Source of the DNA: Spirulina major PCC 6313
GTDB taxonomy: Bacteria > Cyanobacteriota > Cyanobacteriia > Cyanobacteriales > Spirulinaceae
NCBI RefSeq assembly: GCF_001890765.1
Contig: NZ_KV878783.1
Location: 1,589,174 to 1,653,173 of the forward strand
Reading direction: 5' to 3'
DNA length: 64,000 nucleotides
Shown: one piece after another, positions 62,695-64,000 of the stretch
How the letters are laid out: every line of letters starts with the position of its first letter
How positions within the stretch are numbered: position 1 is the stretch's first letter
Notes under the pieces: model-generated
The model's database searches: none
Told to the model about the DNA's origin: nothing
What the model saw: the letters and a program-made list of their open reading frames with translations, nothing else
Program-made: the position numbers and the translations under genes

Positions 62695-62862
62695 CTGAAT
62701 CGCTAGTTCAGGCGCACGAGGAAACGGAGGAACCAAACCCTGGGGCGTAAGCTTAGAAAGACTCAAGGACAACGCAACTCTGTTCCTTGACGGATCTAAA
62801 CGGGACATCTCTCAGTCCTAGCCCGTCAGCTAACTTCGTCGGCATTGAGAGGAGACTGAAAG
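62695..62862 (+). ncRNA. ydaO/yuaA (c-di-AMP) riboswitch
   Basis: The leader holds the signature elements of the ydaO aptamer in order: ATCGCTAGTTCAGGCGC (about 62699), GGAGGAACCAAA (62727), GGGGCGTAAG (62742), CTCTCAGTCCTAG (62809), CCGTCAGCTAACTTCGT (62823) and GAGAGGAG (62847). The B. subtilis ydaO has the same run CCGTCAGCTAACCTCGT, followed by GAGAGGAG. The aptamer binds cyclic di-AMP and usually turns genes off. It lies about 290 bases before an ion-permease gene, fitting the known link of c-di-AMP to osmotic and ion control. A CCCTGA/TCAGGG hairpin at 63026-63050 could be part of the expression platform. Confidence 0.87.
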
Positions 62863-63155
62863 ACAGCATTTTTCCCAAAATGGTGGCTCTGCATTCAGTG
62901 TTCCTTGGCTCGTACTGCTATGACTTGCGTTTGTACCTGCCACGAATCTGGAGTCTGTGATATGGCCATCTCATCCTAAATACCGTGGGTATTCAATACC
63001 CGTTAAACTCCTAACTTTTTTGCCCTGATGGGTTTCCTGTGATGTCAGGGTTTGCTTCTTAAATCGAACTCTTGAGCGATCCAGAAATGCTGGGGTGACT
63101 CGATGTTTGCTGCTCGGTTTTTTATCGCACCTTCATGAGAAGGTGTTACAACACT

Positions 63156-64000
63156 ATGGATTATGGTGCAGCTTGGATTGCTGGGGGAACGTTTGTTGTT
63201 GTCATTGGGGCGATCGTTTCAGAGAAATTACATCTGACGATCGCTGCCTTTCTGGGGGCAATGGTGTTGATTTTTGCCCATGTTTTAACCCTGTCAGAGG
63301 CGATAGATTACATCAGTCAAAGCCATGGGACATTGGCGCTCTTTTTTGGGGTGATGGTGTTAATTCGAGCCTTTGAACCGACGCAAATTTTCGCCTATCT
63401 TGCGGGACAAATGGTGAAAATTTCCCAGGGCAGTGGGAAGAGGTTGCTGTTGGGAATTGTGGCAATTACTACGCCGATTTGTGCGATTTTGCCCAATGCG
63501 ACGACGGTAATGTTGTTGGCTCCATTGATTCCGCCATTGGCTCAGGATATTGGGGTGGATTTTGTGCCGCTGCTGATTTTGATGGTGTTGGTTGCCAATA
63601 GTGCGGGGTTGTTGACGTTGGTGGGTGATCCGGCGACGTTTATTGTGGGACAGGGGGTCAATATGAGTTTTGGGGATTATCTCCAGCGGTTGAGTTTGGG
63701 GGGGGTGTTGGCGATCGCTGTAATCGTCGTGCTCCTGCCGGTGCTCTTTCCGACCATTTGGCGGACGCAGTTTACGGGGTGCGATCGCCTTAAACTCCCC
63801 CAAATTAACCATCCCCGCGTGTTAGCCGTGGGCAGTGGGATCATCCTCCTCGTCTTGGTGCTATTCGTGATCGGAGAATCCTTGCCCTTCCCCATTCAAC
63901 CGGCAGCCGTGGCGTTACTCGGTGCCGGTCTCGCCCTCCTCCTCGCCCACCACAGCAAAATTGACACCGTCAATAGCATCCTCAAAGATGTGGACTGGAG
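63156..64000 (+). CDS. ArsB/NhaD-type (SLC13-like) permease, partial
   Basis: The frame opens at ATG 63156 and is still open at the right edge (281 codons). Multiple hydrophobic helices are seen (WIAGGTFVVVIGAIVSE; LALFFGVMVLIRAFEP). The family signature regions are ILPNATTVMLLAPLIPPLA and LVGDPATFIVGQG, typical of the ion-transporter superfamily that includes ArsB, NhaD and P-protein permeases. An upstream c-di-AMP riboswitch suggests it moves an ion important for osmotic balance, perhaps sodium. The substrate is not provable here; arsenite is an alternative but no ars genes are near. Confidence 0.85.
   Translation, partial: MDYGAAWIAGGTFVVVIGAIVSEKLHLTIAAFLGAMVLIFAHVLTLSEAIDYISQSHGTLALFFGVMVLIRAFEPTQIFAYLAGQMVKISQGSGKRLLLGIVAITTPICAILPNATTVMLLAPLIPPLAQDIGVDFVPLLILMVLVANSAGLLTLVGDPATFIVGQGVNMSFGDYLQRLSLGGVLAIAVIVVLLPVLFPTIWRTQFTGCDRLKLPQINHPRVLAVGSGIILLVLVLFVIGESLPFPIQPAAVALLGAGLALLLAHHSKIDTVNSILKDVDW

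Noticed and set aside
62923-62982. Cys-rich 19-codon leader peptide (MTCVCTCHESGVCDM)
   Set aside because: Too short, with no clear ribosome site and no homologue known to me; it lies in a long riboswitch leader.

Overview
The window looks like chromosomal DNA of a cyanobacterium. Three kinds of evidence support this: the very frequent HIP1 octamer GCGATCGC in genes and spacers, cyanobacteria-specific genes (psbK, ycf54, the alkane pair aar/ado, PATAN response regulators, a PetC-type Rieske protein), and dispersed cyanobacterial intergenic palindromes. The genus cannot be fixed from the sequence alone. Both ends are cut inside genes: aspS at the left edge and an ArsB/NhaD-like permease at the right edge.

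Layout. 1-1452: aspS. 1657-5629: an A-PCP-TE (NRPS-like) gene split inside its A3 motif by an IS200/IS605-type tnpB element (3843-5100). 5630-6191: nested inverted repeats. 6192-10294: an overlapping pair, an actin/Hsp70-fold protein and a long acidic coiled-coil protein. 10491-11198: a cAMP-receptor-type Crp regulator. 11473-19853: a probable redox and sulfur island with cydAB, a DUF2892 membrane protein, a Rieske paralogue, a rhodanese, a 901-residue fusion (cNMP-binding + degenerate AAA+ + membrane 4Fe-4S) and cysteine synthase. 20046-21593: an AAA ATPase with a nuclease-like tail. 21783-24366: wreckage of a two-partner secretion locus, broken by an ISKra4-type element and by a deletion. 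24379-25900: an AT-rich Panacea toxin-antitoxin-like cassette between exact 139-bp direct repeats. 25762-27687: a FAD enzyme with an internal Rieske domain. 28008-32141: a solute-binding/PAS/GGDEF/EAL sensor, followed by a 17-18 bp tandem array. 32562-47553: mostly housekeeping and signalling genes (M1 aminopeptidase, PEP-CTERM protein, Ser/Thr kinase, deacetylase, response regulators, lipA, psbK, ilvD). 47744-48962: a second secretion pseudogene and a MITE. 49033-54531: LysR regulator, ycf54, pdxJ, accA, aar and ado, with a tnpB right-end relic between aar and ado. 55044-62550: PP2C phosphatase, ftsY, a TPR protein and the UDP-xylose pathway pair. 62695-64000: a c-di-AMP (ydaO) riboswitch and the permease it probably controls.

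How parts fit. cydAB, the Rieske paralogue, the rhodanese, the Fe-S fusion and CysK plausibly form a low-oxygen or sulfide response. AccA supplies malonyl-CoA for fatty acids, whose acyl-ACPs feed Aar and Ado to make alkanes. The UDP-glucose dehydrogenase and UDP-xylose synthase make sugar nucleotides for polysaccharide. Mobile DNA is prominent: two full IS elements, one IS relic, one MITE, several palindromic repeats and one cassette. Both IS insertions can be undone on paper to restore the original reading frame exactly.
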